64,000 bases of DNA from Mycobacterium sp. E787 (GTDB taxonomy: Bacteria > Actinomycetota > Actinomycetes > Mycobacteriales > Mycobacteriaceae): positions 124,001-188,000 of the forward strand of contig NZ_LZKL01000095.1 in assembly GCF_001668725.1 (NCBI RefSeq). The letters are read 5' to 3'. The translations under genes were made by a program, and so were the position numbers. Within the stretch, counting starts at the first letter, position 1, and each line of letters begins with the position of its first letter. This document shows positions 17,968 through 26,107 of this stretch, piece by piece. A model generated the notes under the pieces. It had not been told where the DNA came from, searched no databases, and saw only the letters and a list, made by a program, of their open reading frames with translations.

Positions 17968-19308
17968 TCAGCTCGGCGCGGGGATGTGCAGCAGCAGCCG
18001 CGCACCGCCCAGGGGGCTGTCCTGAAGCGCAGCCGTCCCGCCGTGTAGCTGGGCCTGCTGGGCCACCAACGCCAGCCCCAAACCCGAGCCCGAATGCGAC
18101 GCCGTCGACCCGCGCGAGAATCGCTCGAACACCACCCGGCGTTCGGCCTCGGGAACCCCACTGCCGTTGTCGTCGACGGCGATGTCCACGCCGGCACGCG
18201 AGCTGACCGCGGACAGCTGAACGCGCGTCGCGCCACCATGTTTGACGGCGTTGGCGATCGCGTTGTCAACGGCCAGCCGCAACCCCGCCGGCAGCCCCAC
18301 GATGATGCACGTCGGCGACGGCACCAGCGACACGTCGAGTTCCGGGTAGACCCGCATGGCGTCGTGCGCGGCGCGGTCGAGCAACTCGGTGATGTCGACC
18401 GGCACGTGATCGTCCGACGTCGACAGCTGGCCCTGGGCCAGCCGCTCGAGCGCGCTCAGTGTGGCCTCGATCCGCGACTGGGTGCGGATGACGTCGTTGA
18501 GCACTTCCTTGCGCTGGTCGTCCGCCAGGTCCAGGGTGGACAGCACCTCGAGGTTGGTGCGCATCGCGGTGAGCGGCGTGCGCAGCTCGTGGGAGGACAC
18601 CGCCGCGAAGTCGCGGGCCGACTCGAGCGCCTCCTTGGTCCGGTTCTGCTCGTCCCAGATGCGCTGCAGCATCCCCCGCATCGCCTCGGCGATCTCCACG
18701 GCTTCACTGGCGCCGTGCACTTCGACCCGCGGCGCCTCGTCTCCGGCGTCGATCAGCCGCGTCTGCTGGGCGAGCTGTTTGAACGGGCGCACCGCGAAGG
18801 CGGCCAGCAACCAACCGAACACGGCCGCCGCGCCGATGGCGAATCCGCAGATCAGCATGACCCGCCGGTGCAGGTTGTTGGTCTCGGCGATGGTGGCGTC
18901 GTACGTGGCGCCCACGGCTAGCGACGTCGGCACCGGGCCGGGTATCTCAACCGTCCGCACCCGGTAGCGCACGCCCCTGACGTAGGTGTCGGCGTAGTCG
19001 ACGTCCAGCTTGGGCAGCGTGACGTCGGAGTTCGACTTGACCTGGTCGCCGCGGCGGATCGTCATGATCGCGTCGCGGCTGTTGGGCGAGCGCGGGATTT
19101 CGTCGAGTCCGCGCGGCAGGAAGGGAATCGCGAAGCCGGCGGCCTCGTCGAGCCGGCGGTCCAGCCGCTCCTTGCGGTCGTTGGTGATCCCGACCCAGAC
19201 CACCGCGCCGACGATGAGCACCGGGATGGCGGCGCCGATGGCCGTCGCGACCACGACCCGGGTCCGCAGCGAAGGCGTACGGGCGAAAATCCGGGACAAC
19301 AGGTTCAT
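17968..19308 (-). CDS. prrB: Sensor histidine kinase PrrB
   Basis: 446 residues, the same length as in M. tuberculosis. Two membrane helices (about 18-41 and 150-172) frame an extracytoplasmic sensor loop. A HAMP-like linker follows, then the dimerisation helix with the phosphorylated His240 in DFAAVSSHELRTPL. The ATPase domain has N (DNAIANAVKHGG), G1 (DDNGSGVPE) and G2 (SGLGLAL) boxes. ATG 19308 is used; ATG 19314 is two codons longer. It lies 13 bp after prrA and is transcribed with it. Confidence 0.95.
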   Translation of the reverse strand: MNLLSRIFARTPSLRTRVVVATAIGAAIPVLIVGAVVWVGITNDRKERLDRRLDEAAGFAIPFLPRGLDEIPRSPNSRDAIMTIRRGDQVKSNSDVTLPKLDVDYADTYVRGVRYRVRTVEIPGPVPTSLAVGATYDATIAETNNLHRRVMLICGFAIGAAAVFGWLLAAFAVRPFKQLAQQTRLIDAGDEAPRVEVHGASEAVEIAEAMRGMLQRIWDEQNRTKEALESARDFAAVSSHELRTPLTAMRTNLEVLSTLDLADDQRKEVLNDVIRTQSRIEATLSALERLAQGQLSTSDDHVPVDITELLDRAAHDAMRVYPELDVSLVPSPTCIIVGLPAGLRLAVDNAIANAVKHGGATRVQLSAVSSRAGVDIAVDDNGSGVPEAERRVVFERFSRGSTASHSGSGLGLALVAQQAQLHGGTAALQDSPLGGARLLLHIPAPS

Positions 19309-19321
19309 GCGCACTTCATGG

Positions 19322-20032
19322 TTACTGCATTCGCAGCACGAACCCGACTCCGCGGACGGTGTGCAGCAGCCGGGGACCGCCGTTGGCCTCCAGCTTGCGG
19401 CGCAGGTACCCGATGAAGACGTCGACGACGTTGGTGTCGGCGGCGAAGTCGTACCCCCACACCAGCTCCAGCAGCTGCGCGCGGGACAGCACCGCCGTCT
19501 TGTGCTCGGCCAGCACGGCCAGCAGGTCGAATTCCCGCTTGGTCAGGTCGACGTCGACGCCGTTGACCCGTGCCCGCCGGCCGGGGATGTCCACCTCCAG
19601 CGGGCCGACCGTGATGGTCTCCGAGGACGACGTCGCGGTCGAGCCGCGGCGGCGCAGCAGCGCCTTCACCCGCGCGACCAGCTCGGCCAGCACGAACGGC
19701 TTGACCAGGTAGTCGTCGGCGCCGGCCTCCAGCCCCGCCACCCGGTCGTCGACCGAGCTGCGCGCGGACAACACGCAGACCGGCACGTCGTTGTCCATGG
19801 CCCGCAGCGCGGTGACGACGCTGACGCCGTCCAGGACGGGCATGTTGATGTCGAGCACGATCGCGTCCGGGCGGGTCTCGGTCGCGCTGCGCAAGGCCTC
19901 GGCGCCGTCGACCGCCGTCGACACCTCGAACCCGGACAGGCGCAGGCCACGTTCGAGCGAGGCGAGCACGTCGGAGTCGTCGTCCACGACCAACACCCGA
20001 GGCGAGGTGGCACCAGTGTCCATGGCGTTCAT
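19322..20032 (-). CDS. prrA: Response regulator PrrA (OmpR family)
   Basis: 236 residues, as in M. tuberculosis. The receiver domain (about 12-125) has the acidic pocket Asp17-19, the phosphorylation site Asp61 (AIVLDINMP) and the conserved Lys in DYLVKPF. A winged-helix effector domain (about 140-236) ends FIGYLRRKLEANGG...GVGFVLRMQ. PrrAB is an essential two-component system in M. tuberculosis linked to early intracellular adaptation and respiration. The next gene upstream in M. tuberculosis would be accD3; here a monooxygenase/TetR pair lies between. Confidence 0.96.
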   Translation of the reverse strand: MNAMDTGATSPRVLVVDDDSDVLASLERGLRLSGFEVSTAVDGAEALRSATETRPDAIVLDINMPVLDGVSVVTALRAMDNDVPVCVLSARSSVDDRVAGLEAGADDYLVKPFVLAELVARVKALLRRRGSTATSSSETITVGPLEVDIPGRRARVNGVDVDLTKREFDLLAVLAEHKTAVLSRAQLLELVWGYDFAADTNVVDVFIGYLRRKLEANGGPRLLHTVRGVGFVLRMQ

Positions 20033-20080
20033 TTTGCCTGATCCTCGCCGTCGGCGGTGGGAGGCGCGACTTGGGCGCCG

Positions 20081-20132
20081 GCAGACGCAAACGCCCCCCG
20101 AACCGGTCCCGATCAGGGGCGTTTGCGACCGC
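20081..20132. repeat. Hairpin repeat copy 2 (prrA upstream/monooxygenase end)
   Basis: Left arm GCAGACGCAAACGCCCC (20081-20097) pairs with GGGGCGTTTGCGACCGC (20116-20132). As in copy 1, the right arm encodes the last residues of the minus-strand gene (GRKRP, then stop). Probably its terminator, and it insulates prrA. Confidence 0.7.
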
Positions 20133-21270
20133 TCGGCGCGCCCAGGCCGCTCAGTTGCACGGCCAGTCGCCTGCGCACGCCGGGGACGCGCGCGGCCAGG
20201 CGCATCCCGAGGTTGCGGACCGGGCCGAGTGGACGCGGCACGGTGGAGATCCGGGTCAGGCGACCGGTCAGTTTCAGCACGCGCTCGGCCCGCCCGCGCT
20301 GGGTGGCGGCGTAGGCGTCCAGCCCGGCGTCGGGACCGCCGCGCAGGACGTCGGTGAGCGCGCCCGCCAGGGAGATCGCGTCGGTGATACCGAGGTTCAT
20401 GCCCTGGCCCCCGGCGGGGCTGTGCACGTGGGCGGCGTCGCCGGCGAGCAGCAGCCGGCCGGCCCGGTAGGTGTCGGCGACGCGGTGGTGGATGCGGAAC
20501 CGCGTTCCCCACAGCAGCTCGGTGACCTTCAACTGGCCGGGCCCGAAGCCCCTGGCATCCAGCAGGGCCTGCACGAATTCCGGCGAGGGCGCCTTCGGCG
20601 CGTCCGGAACCGGAGCGACGATGCGGAAGATGTCGCCGGGCAGCGGTGCCAGCACGTTCAGGCCCTCCGCCGCGTAGAACAGGATCACCTCGTCGCGGGG
20701 TGCGTCGCCGTCCAGCCGGACGTCGGCGAGCGTGAAGGATTCGGCGAATTCGCCTCCGGTGAACCCGATTCCGGCGTGGTCGCGGACCGTGCTGTGCATG
20801 CCGTCGGCGCCGACGACGTAGCCGGCCCGGATGGTGTCGCCGTCGTCGAAGGTGGCGGTGACGCCCTGGCCGTCCTGAATGAGCCGGCTCAGCGTCTTGG
20901 GCCGGATCACCCGGCCGCCGAGTTCGTGCAGTCGCTCCAGCAGCAGCCGCTCCGTGTCGGACTGGGACAGCATCAACGTGTACGGGTGCTTCGTCGGCAG
21001 CGGACTGAAGTCGACGGGCATCAGGATGCGCCGGCCCTCCCGCATGGTGAATCGCGGCGCGATCAGCCCCGCTTTGACCATTCGCCGGGCCACGTCGAGG
21101 TCCTCGAGCACCTCCAGGGTGCGGGCGTTCACCGCGGCCGCGCGGGTCGTGTTCTGGCCCTCGGCGAGCGCGTCCACCACGACCGCCCGCACGCCGCGGA
21201 CGAGCAACGAAGCGCCCAGTGCCAGGCCCGTGGGGCCGGCGCCTACCACCAAAACGTCGGTGTCATACAT
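20113..21270 (-). CDS. FAD-dependent aromatic-hydroxylase-type monooxygenase
   Basis: 385 residues from ATG 21270, preceded by GAGAGGAG. It has the PHBH-fold motifs: GxGxxG (VLVVGAGPTGLALGASLL) at residues ~6-23, the DG motif (VVGADGMHSTVR), and the GD motif (LLLAGDAAHVHSPAGGQGMN). These flavin monooxygenases hydroxylate aromatic or polyketide substrates, or inactivate drugs such as rifamycins and tetracyclines; the substrate here cannot be read. It is divergent from a TetR gene with shared operator palindromes, so it is probably repressed by that protein. The pair is absent between prrA and accD3 in M. tuberculosis. Confidence 0.9.
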   Translation of the reverse strand: MYDTDVLVVGAGPTGLALGASLLVRGVRAVVVDALAEGQNTTRAAAVNARTLEVLEDLDVARRMVKAGLIAPRFTMREGRRILMPVDFSPLPTKHPYTLMLSQSDTERLLLERLHELGGRVIRPKTLSRLIQDGQGVTATFDDGDTIRAGYVVGADGMHSTVRDHAGIGFTGGEFAESFTLADVRLDGDAPRDEVILFYAAEGLNVLAPLPGDIFRIVAPVPDAPKAPSPEFVQALLDARGFGPGQLKVTELLWGTRFRIHHRVADTYRAGRLLLAGDAAHVHSPAGGQGMNLGITDAISLAGALTDVLRGGPDAGLDAYAATQRGRAERVLKLTGRLTRISTVPRPLGPVRNLGMRLAARVPGVRRRLAVQLSGLGAPSGRKRP

Positions 21271-21291
21271 GATCGGCTCCTCTCGTCCAAA

Positions 21292-21371
21292 GTCAACGCT
21301 TGTTGGCATAAGTCCATGCTTGCGCGCCGATGCCCTGATGTCAACACTTGTTGGCCTACAATTGTTGACAT
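21292..21371. promoter_or_regulatory. Operator array between monooxygenase and tetR
   Basis: Two near-identical 16-mers, GTCAACGCTTGTTGGC (21292-21307) and GTCAACACTTGTTGGC (21340-21355), each contain the palindrome CAACA-CT-TGTTG (one mismatch in the first). ATGTCAACA (21338-21346) also pairs with TGTTGACAT (21363-21371), which reaches the tetR start codon. This is a typical TetR-family auto-operator layout controlling both divergent genes. Confidence 0.75.
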
Positions 21372-21918
21372 GAAGAGATCCTCGGAACTGACCAAGGCGG
21401 CGATCCTGACGGCGGCCCGCGAGCGGTTCGGCGCGTCCGGTTTCCAGGGCGCCACCATCCGGGCCATCGCCGCCGACGCCGGGGTGGACCCCGCGATGGT
21501 GATGCGGTACTACGGCAGCAAGGACAAGCTTTTCGCCGCCGCGGCGGACTTCGACCTGAGGTTTCCCGACCTGGCCGCGGTCGACCGGACGGAGGTCGGG
21601 CGGTCGGTGGTCCGGCACTTCCTCGAACGCTGGGAGGGCGACGAGGCTCTGGTCATCCTGCTGCGATGCAGCGCCACGAATGGCGAAGCCGCGCAACGGA
21701 TGCACGAGATCTTCGGGGCCCAACTGCAGCCGCTGGTCGCCACGCTGGCGCCCGCGGGGGAATCCGGGATGCGCGCCGGGCTGATCGCCACGCAGATCCT
21801 GGGGATGGCGTTGTGCCGCTTCGTGTTACGGCTGCCTCCGGTCGTCGGGATGACCCGCGACGAGATCGTCGAGTGGCTCGGGCCGACGATTCAGCGTTAC
21901 CTCACCGGGGCGGCGTGA
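21370..21918 (+). CDS. TetR-family transcriptional regulator
   Basis: 182 residues. The N-terminal TetR DNA-binding domain is clear at residues ~6-52 (KAAILTAARERFGASGFQGA, then IRAIAADAGVDPAMVMRYYG). The C-terminal ligand and dimer domain resembles the TetR_C_17-like group common in mycobacteria. The gene is divergent from the flavin monooxygenase, with palindromes covering the intergenic region and its own start, so autorepression and control of the monooxygenase are expected. The ligand is unknown, perhaps the monooxygenase substrate. Confidence 0.92.
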   Translation: MKRSSELTKAAILTAARERFGASGFQGATIRAIAADAGVDPAMVMRYYGSKDKLFAAAADFDLRFPDLAAVDRTEVGRSVVRHFLERWEGDEALVILLRCSATNGEAAQRMHEIFGAQLQPLVATLAPAGESGMRAGLIATQILGMALCRFVLRLPPVVGMTRDEIVEWLGPTIQRYLTGAA

Positions 21919-21972
21919 GCGGACACAAAAACCCCTAGATCGGGTCCGGTGCGGGGCTTTTGCGTCTGCTCG
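21917..21972. repeat. Hairpin repeat copy 3 (tetR/accD3 convergent end)
   Basis: Left arm GAGCGGACACAAAAACCCC (21917-21935) overlaps the tetR stop codon. Right arm GGGGCTTTTGCGTCTGCTCG (21953-21972) encodes residues near the accD3 C-terminus (SRRKSP). The tetR/monooxygenase pair lies exactly between copies 2 and 3. Confidence 0.7.
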
Positions 21973-23446
21973 CGGCGGGTAGGCCGATGCGCCGGTAACG
22001 CCGCAGCCGGACGGCCAGGCGCTCCTCGGGGGGCATCTCGCGCAACGCGTGCACCTCTGCGGCAATCGCGCGCGACAGTCGTTGGGAGAACTCGACCGGT
22101 TCGTCGGCGGCGTCGGGATGCTCGGGCACGATGGCGTCGACGATCCCGGACGCCAGCAGGTCGGCCGAGCGGATCCCCTGGTCGGCGGCGAGTTCGGGAG
22201 CGTGGGCGGTGTCGCGGAAGACGATCGCGCTCGCGCCCTCGGGCGGCAGCGGCGCCAGCCAGCCGTGCAGCGCGGCCAGCACCCGGTCGGCGGGCACCAT
22301 CGCCAGCGCCGGTCCGCCGCTGCCCTGGCCCAACAGGATCGACACCGTCGGCGTCTCCAGCGTGACGAGTTCGGCCAGGCACTGGGCGATCTGGCCGGCC
22401 AGCCCGCCCTCTTCGGCCTCGGCCGACAACGCGGGCCCGGCGGCGTCGATGAGGAGCACCAGCGGCAGGCGCAGTTCGGCGGCCAGCGCCATGCCGCGCC
22501 GGGCCTCGCGCAGCGCCGCGGGCCCCACGAGGCCCCCGGTGATCCGCTGCTGGCCCAGGACCACGGCGGGCTGGCCGTTGAACCGGGCCAGCGCCAGCAG
22601 CGTGGTGGCCGCCTCCCCGGCGCCCGTGCCGGACAACAGCACGCAGTCGGTGGCGCCGTGGCGCAGCAGCGTGCCGACACCGGGCCGGTCCGGCCGCCGG
22701 GACGCCACCACGGAATCCCACGCCGGCACGTCGGGCGTCGGCTCGGGCGGCTGCGTCGCGGGCAGCGGCTCGGGCGGGTCGGCGATCACCCACAGCGCGC
22801 GATCGAGCGTCCGGCGCAGTTCGCCGAGCGCGACGACGCCGTCGATCACCCCGTGGCGCTGCAGGTTCTCCGCGGTCTGGATGCCGGGCGGAAAGGGTTC
22901 GCCATACAGCAGCTCATACACCCGCGGCCCGAGAAAGCCGATCAGCGCGCCCGGCTCGGCGACGGTGACGTGGCCCAGCGACCCCCACGAGGCGAACACG
23001 CCGCCGGTGGTCGGGTGGCGCAGGTAGACCAGGTACGGCAGGTGCGCCCGCTTGTGCAGCCGGACCGCCGCGGCGATCTTGACCATCTGCAGGAACGCGA
23101 CCGTGCCCTCCTGCATGCGGGTGCCGCCCGAGCTCGGCGAGGCCAGCAGGGGCAGCCGTTCGGCGGTCGCCCGCTCCACCGCGGCGGTGATCCGTTCGGC
23201 CGCGGCCACCCCGATAGAGCCGCCGAGGAAGTCGAACTCGCACACCACCACCGCGACACGGCGCCCGGAGATGCGGCCCTCGCCGGTGAGCACCGCCTCG
23301 TCCAGGCCGGTGGCGGCGCGCGCGCCGGCCAGCTCCCGCGCGTAGGACTCGGAAACCGGCAGTGCCATCGGATCGCTGTCCCAGCTCTCGAACGAGCCCT
23401 TGTCGAGCACGGCATCCAGCAGCTGTCCGGTCGTGGTGCGAGTCAC
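21935..23446 (-). CDS. accD3: Acyl-CoA carboxylase carboxyltransferase AccD3
   Basis: 503 residues from GTG; M. tuberculosis AccD3 is 495. It contains both halves of a carboxyltransferase: an AccD-like half (about 30-230, with SSGGTRMQEG and TTGGVFASWGSLGH, oxyanion-hole glycines) and an AccA-like half (about 260-480, with LIDAAGPALSAEAEEGG and GQGSGGPALAMVPADR). The zinc ribbon found in E. coli AccD is absent. It would transfer carboxyl from biotin to an acyl-CoA. The last ~10 residues (SRRKSP onward) are encoded by hairpin repeat copy 3. It is divergent from echA6. Confidence 0.92.
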   Translation of the reverse strand: MTRTTTGQLLDAVLDKGSFESWDSDPMALPVSESYARELAGARAATGLDEAVLTGEGRISGRRVAVVVCEFDFLGGSIGVAAAERITAAVERATAERLPLLASPSSGGTRMQEGTVAFLQMVKIAAAVRLHKRAHLPYLVYLRHPTTGGVFASWGSLGHVTVAEPGALIGFLGPRVYELLYGEPFPPGIQTAENLQRHGVIDGVVALGELRRTLDRALWVIADPPEPLPATQPPEPTPDVPAWDSVVASRRPDRPGVGTLLRHGATDCVLLSGTGAGEAATTLLALARFNGQPAVVLGQQRITGGLVGPAALREARRGMALAAELRLPLVLLIDAAGPALSAEAEEGGLAGQIAQCLAELVTLETPTVSILLGQGSGGPALAMVPADRVLAALHGWLAPLPPEGASAIVFRDTAHAPELAADQGIRSADLLASGIVDAIVPEHPDAADEPVEFSQRLSRAIAAEVHALREMPPEERLAVRLRRYRRIGLPAASRRKSPAPDPI

Positions 23447-23472
23447 GACACGAGGCTATATAGGCTGGGTTA

Positions 23473-24207
23473 ATGATCGGCGTGACCCAGACCGAAGCCG
23501 TAATGACCATCGAGCTGCAGCGCCCCGAGCGCCGCAATGCCCTCAATTCCCAGCTCGTCGACGAGCTTCGGGAGGCCATCGCCAAGGCCGGCGACGACGG
23601 ATCCACCCGGGCGATCGTGCTGACCGGCCAGGGCACCGTGTTCTGCGCCGGCGCGGACCTGTCCGGGGACGCCTTCGCCGCCGACTATCCGGACCGGCTC
23701 ATCGAGCTGCACAAGGTCATGGACGCCGCGCCGATCGTGGTGATCGGGGCGATCAACGGCCCCGCGATCGGCGCCGGATTGCAGCTGGCCATGCAATGCG
23801 ACCTGCGGGTCGCCGCACCCGACGCGTTCTTCCAGTTCCCGACCTCGAAATATGGCCTGGCCCTGGACAACTGGAGCATCCGCCGGCTGTCCTCGTTGGT
23901 CGGCCATGGGCGGGCCCGCGCGATGCTGCTGACCGCGGAGAAGCTGACCACCGAAGCGGCGGTGCTGACGGGAATGGTCAACCGCATCGGGACGCTGGCC
24001 GACGCCCAGGCCTGGGCCGCCGAGGTCGCGGGCCTGGCGCCGCTGGCGATACAACACGCCAAGCGGGTGCTCAACGACGACGGCGCCATCCAAGAAGCGT
24101 GGCCCGAGCACAAGGAGCTCTTCGACCGGGCGTGGGCCAGCCAGGACGTCATCGAGGCTCAGGTCGCGCGCATCGAGAAGCGGCCGCCGAAATTTCAGGG
24201 AGCCTGA
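23473..24207 (+). CDS. echA6: Enoyl-CoA hydratase-family protein EchA6
   Basis: 244 residues, crotonase fold. The acyl-CoA/oxyanion motifs are present (FCAGADLSGD, INGPAIGAGLQLAMQCDL), but the glutamates that act as acid/base in true hydratases are replaced, e.g. by Gln in GAGLQLA. This fits M. tuberculosis EchA6, which binds long acyl-CoA and is thought to shuttle it into mycolic-acid synthesis rather than hydrate it. It starts 26 bp from the divergent accD3 and is followed after 5 bp by the metallo-beta-lactamase-fold gene, so the two form an operon. Confidence 0.92.
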   Translation: MIGVTQTEAVMTIELQRPERRNALNSQLVDELREAIAKAGDDGSTRAIVLTGQGTVFCAGADLSGDAFAADYPDRLIELHKVMDAAPIVVIGAINGPAIGAGLQLAMQCDLRVAAPDAFFQFPTSKYGLALDNWSIRRLSSLVGHGRARAMLLTAEKLTTEAAVLTGMVNRIGTLADAQAWAAEVAGLAPLAIQHAKRVLNDDGAIQEAWPEHKELFDRAWASQDVIEAQVARIEKRPPKFQGA

Positions 24208-24212
24208 CGGGC

Positions 24213-25331
24213 ATGCCGCGGGGGGCGCTGCGACTGGCCGCCGGCACGGCCTCGCTGGCGGCCGGCGGTTGGCTGGTGCGCGCGCTGCACGGCGCCCCGG
24301 CCGCCCTCGGCGCGACGCCCGCGTCGATCCGGGCGGTCGCGGAGGCGTCGCCCAACTACTCCGACGGCGAGTTCGTCAACCTCGATCCCGCCTCGGTCTA
24401 CCAGATGGACCGCGAGGAATTGCGGCTGATCGTGTGGGAGCTGCTGGCCGGTCGCGGCGGCAGCCGACCGAAGGGGCCCATCCCGTTGGCCGCGCCGGAA
24501 ATCTTCGACGGCGCGCCCAGCCGGTTGGCCGTCAGCTGGTTCGGCCACTCGACGGCACTGCTGGAAATCGACGGTTACCGGGTGCTCACCGATCCCGTCT
24601 GGAGCAACCGGTGCTCGCCCTCGGACATCGTCGGGCCGCAGCGGCTGCACCCGCCGCCCGTGCAACTGGAGGGGCTGCCCGCCGTCGACGCGGTGGTGAT
24701 CAGCCACGACCACTACGACCACCTCGACATCGACACCGTCACCGCGCTCGCGCGCACGCAGCGGGCCCCGTTCTTCGTGCCGCTCGGAGTGGGAGCCCAC
24801 CTACGCGCGTGGGGAATCCCCGAGCACCGCATCGTCGAACTCGACTGGCATCAGGCCACCAAGCTCGACCAGCTCACCGTGATTTGCATGCCGGCGCGGC
24901 ACTTTTCGGGCCGCTTCCTGGATCGCAACACCACGCTGTGGGCGTCCTGGGCGTTCATCGGCCCGACGCAGCGCGCGTATTTCGGCGGCGATACCGGCTA
25001 CACCAAGAGCTTCACGCAGATCGGCGCCGACCACGGCCCGTTCGACCTGACCCTGCTGCCCGTCGGGGCCTACAACACGGCCTGGCCGGACATCCACATG
25101 AATCCCGAGGAGGCCGTTCGCGCGCACCTCGACGTCACCGACTCGGGCTCGGGGTTGCTGGTGCCCATCCACTGGGGAACGTTCCGGCTGGCCCCCCACC
25201 CGTGGGCCGAACCCGTCGAGCGGGTGCTCAAGGCGGCTGAGCCCGTTCACGTACAGGTGGCGGTGCCGCTACCCGGCCAGCGCATCGATCCCGCCGCGCC
25301 GCGCAGATTCAACCCCTGGTGGCGGCTGTGA
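24213..25331 (+). CDS. Metallo-beta-lactamase-fold hydrolase, NAPE-PLD/UlaG-like (Rv0906 ortholog)
   Basis: 372 residues, as in Rv0906. An N-terminal hydrophobic stretch (TASLAAGGWLVRAL) may be a signal or anchor. The metal-binding motif SHDHYDHLD is near residue 168, with further ligands in MPARHFSGR, GDTGY and PIHWGTF. The pattern WFGHSTALLEIDGYRVLTDP is typical of NAPE-PLD-like phosphodiesterases acting on lipids. It is co-transcribed with echA6 and convergent with the next gene (4-bp gap). Confidence 0.9.
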   Translation: MPRGALRLAAGTASLAAGGWLVRALHGAPAALGATPASIRAVAEASPNYSDGEFVNLDPASVYQMDREELRLIVWELLAGRGGSRPKGPIPLAAPEIFDGAPSRLAVSWFGHSTALLEIDGYRVLTDPVWSNRCSPSDIVGPQRLHPPPVQLEGLPAVDAVVISHDHYDHLDIDTVTALARTQRAPFFVPLGVGAHLRAWGIPEHRIVELDWHQATKLDQLTVICMPARHFSGRFLDRNTTLWASWAFIGPTQRAYFGGDTGYTKSFTQIGADHGPFDLTLLPVGAYNTAWPDIHMNPEEAVRAHLDVTDSGSGLLVPIHWGTFRLAPHPWAEPVERVLKAAEPVHVQVAVPLPGQRIDPAAPRRFNPWWRL

Positions 25332-25335
25332 CCCG

Positions 25336-25974
25336 CTACCCGTCCGGCCGGGTGCGCTCATACACCGTCACCCGATCGTGTTGGCCCCACCATTGCACCG
25401 GCTGGTGGGAATCGACTTCGGTCCAGTGGGTGTCGAGTATCCGGTGCATCCGATCGTCGCCGGTGGCACCGCCGTGGCCGTCGCCGACATAGATGACGCG
25501 ACTTCCCTTGTAGGCCTTCAGGATGCGAGCGCCGACGTCCTGGCCATGCGGTGGCCACGAAAGGAATAGCGTCCTGTCGGCGTGCATCGCCGCGGCCTCG
25601 GCGCAGTCCTTCGCGACGACCCGGACGTGCATAACGTCGTCGTGCCATCCGTTGGTGGCCAGATCCGCGCCCGGGTTGAGGTCGTAACAGACGATGTCGA
25701 CGCCCACCTGCGCGAGCAGGTAGGCCCAATAGCCCGTGCCCGCGATCGGATCGACCAGTCCGCCTTGGGCGTGCCGCGCGACGAACGCCACGGTGCCGGG
25801 GTCGGGGATGGTCCAGGAGTATTTCCGGACGAGCAGCTGCCGGTTCGGCGCGCGCGCCATGCTTTCTTGTACGCTTCGGTCCAACCGGAACTCGCCGACC
25901 ACGGGGTTGCCCTCGAAACTGTCGGCCTCGACGCAATCCCTCACGGCCTCCCAGTAGGGATTGTCGATGTCCAA
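25336..25974 (-). CDS. Predicted SAM-binding methyltransferase-like protein
   Basis: 212 residues. A Rossmann-type segment GGLVDPIAGTGYWAYLLAQ, followed by VDIVCYDLNPG, resembles methyltransferase motifs I and II, and LFLSWPPHGQD resembles motif IV. Substrate unknown. The only in-frame start after the upstream stop is TTG (25974), with GAAAGG upstream. I do not recall a counterpart at this place in M. tuberculosis. It is convergent with the Rv0906-like gene. Confidence 0.78.
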   Translation of the reverse strand: MDIDNPYWEAVRDCVEADSFEGNPVVGEFRLDRSVQESMARAPNRQLLVRKYSWTIPDPGTVAFVARHAQGGLVDPIAGTGYWAYLLAQVGVDIVCYDLNPGADLATNGWHDDVMHVRVVAKDCAEAAAMHADRTLFLSWPPHGQDVGARILKAYKGSRVIYVGDGHGGATGDDRMHRILDTHWTEVDSHQPVQWWGQHDRVTVYERTRPDG

Positions 25975-26107
25975 ATCGTCCGTGTCGACGACCTTTCGTC
26001 ATGCCCTGTTGGAGATAAATGTCGCGCCGCGTGGTGTCCGCGGGGGGTCGGGAATGTTAAATCGATTGTCGTCCCGGCGGCCATTGCTGTCACGCTAGAG
26101 TTCCGCC

